From NCBI GenBank assembly GCA_023392135.1, contig JAEVZQ010000463.1, positions 1 to 5,188 of the forward strand: a DNA stretch of 5,188 nt, written 5' to 3'. This stretch comes from Pseudomonadota bacterium. GTDB taxonomy: Bacteria > Pseudomonadota > Alphaproteobacteria > Rhizobiales > Hyphomicrobiaceae. This document shows positions 4,437-5,188 of this stretch, piece by piece (position 1 is the stretch's first letter; each line of letters begins with the position of its first letter). Below the pieces are notes generated by a model. It saw only the letters and a program-made list of their open reading frames with translations, did no database searches and was not told where the DNA came from. The translations under genes and the position numbers were made by a program.

Positions 4437-5188
4437 ATGAGTAACGCGCCAAATGCTCTGCACTCAGGGCGCTGCGTCCGTGATGCTGAGGGCGAACCGG
4501 GACTTGCCACGAGTTGGGCGTACCCCATAGGACGGACGTCTTCGGCGCGCCACCTCAACACAGCCTTGCAAGCAGGGAACCGGCCGAGAGGCCTCTTGGC
4601 AGGCCTGAGACTGGTGGTCGTGCTGTTGATGTGCATCGCGCTCGGCGCTCCGGCTGCATTTGCTGCCGAACCCTCAAAAACATCAGCGGTCGGCGATACT
4701 GTCACGAACCCTATAACCAGCGAAACGACCAAAGTTCTGAACCTCATTAAAGATCCCGTTGGTACGCCCACAGAGGGCGCCACGGCGTTCGTGCAAACCG
4801 AGGACGGCTATACCTTCCTGGTCAAGGAGGAAGGTGAGAAGATTTACAATACTGAAAGTCCCCCGGACGCCTTCATAGTCGAGTCTATCTCCGGCGATGA
4901 AGCCATCATCAAAAAAGATGATGGCAGTAATGCCAGTGATGAATTCCCCCTCGCCCAAACGACAGCGAGTTTCGAATCCAAATTCTACGGCTCGGATACT
5001 GAGGGCGAGCTCAAGCCGCCGGTATACGTCGACGGACCGAACGGCGTAAAGCAGGTCGAATACGGCAAGAATGGCAGCAACGGCAGGGATGGCGCGTTGT
5101 TCGTTCCGCCTCGTTCGGGTGGCGACGGCGCGGATGGCCCGCACGTTGAAGGGACGCTGACAATCGATGTGAATGCGACCTCCAACAT
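4437..5188 (+). CDS. N-terminal part of an exported, probably autotransporter-type surface protein (cut by the window edge)
   Basis: The gene has no stop codon before the right edge; 250 codons are visible. Residues 1-51 form a polar leader with several Arg, residues 52-57 (GLLAGL) and R58 precede a hydrophobic core (LVVVLLMCIALGAPAA, 59-74), and a signal-peptidase-I site AFA-AE follows at 76/77. This is an extended signal peptide of the type seen in autotransporters and other large surface proteins. The mature part begins with a Ser/Thr-rich acidic stretch, then a small beta-rich region (about 115-165, TEDGYTFLVKEEG...), then a Gly-rich segment with Gly-x-y spacing (GKNGSNGRDGALF, 210-222; SGGDGADGP, 227-235) leading to a beta-strand-like EGTLTIDVNATSN. 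No Cys is visible after the leader. The Gly/Asp segment reads like the start of an alphaproteobacterial autotransporter passenger, but the diagnostic C-terminal beta-barrel is outside the window. A different cell-surface adhesin or secreted repeat protein is possible. A sampled stretch is about 50% GC, lower than the neighbouring genes. Confidence 0.75.
   Translation, partial: MSNAPNALHSGRCVRDAEGEPGLATSWAYPIGRTSSARHLNTALQAGNRPRGLLAGLRLVVVLLMCIALGAPAAFAAEPSKTSAVGDTVTNPITSETTKVLNLIKDPVGTPTEGATAFVQTEDGYTFLVKEEGEKIYNTESPPDAFIVESISGDEAIIKKDDGSNASDEFPLAQTTASFESKFYGSDTEGELKPPVYVDGPNGVKQVEYGKNGSNGRDGALFVPPRSGGDGADGPHVEGTLTIDVNATSN

Noticed and set aside
4364..4783. A 139-codon minus-strand frame with a hydrophobic stretch near its N-terminus
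   Set aside because: It is antisense to the signal-peptide region of the exported protein; its hydrophobic stretch mirrors Asn/Thr/Val codons of the other strand and it has no recognisable domain.

Overview
The window looks like part of the chromosome of a GC-rich alphaproteobacterium, probably of the Rhizobiales/Hyphomicrobiales. The grounds are tandem DUF1127 micro-proteins, a long XPNPEP1-type aminopeptidase P of about 600 residues, a D-lactate-dehydrogenase-like oxidoreductase, and the beginning of a large exported protein with an extended leader and Gly/Asp-rich segments. Coding DNA is strongly GC-rich except at the right end, where a sampled stretch is close to 50% GC. The taxonomic call is an inference from gene families; no rRNA or other marker is present.

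Layout. On the minus strand at the left are two small DUF1127-family genes (400-639 upstream, then 14-304). They are separated by 95 bases that hold a strong interrupted hairpin (333-367) just ahead of the ribosome binding site of the second gene; a weaker hairpin (665-699) lies at a similar distance ahead of the first gene. A divergent intergenic region then leads to a plus-strand M24B Xaa-Pro aminopeptidase, best started at 869 and ending at 2683. It converges, with a 41-base gap, on a minus-strand 2-hydroxyacid (D-lactate-like) dehydrogenase, best started at a GTG at 3750. About 690 bases without a convincing gene follow (3751-4436). This stretch contains a perfect 11-bp inverted repeat bounding 332 bp (4035-4366) that could be a small non-autonomous insertion element. 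From 4437 to the right edge runs the N-terminal 250 codons of a plus-strand gene that is cut by the window: a 76-77 residue extended signal peptide followed by an exported, low-cysteine, Gly/Asp-rich region that resembles the start of an autotransporter/adhesin.

The genes do not form one pathway. The DUF1127 pair probably makes a small regulatory unit, the aminopeptidase and dehydrogenase are housekeeping metabolic enzymes on opposite strands, and the exported protein is a separate surface function. I found no tRNA, rRNA, CRISPR array, complete insertion sequence, or clear defence or biosynthetic system. The parts most worth following up are the intercistronic hairpin in the DUF1127 pair, the inverted-repeat-bounded segment, and the truncated exported protein.
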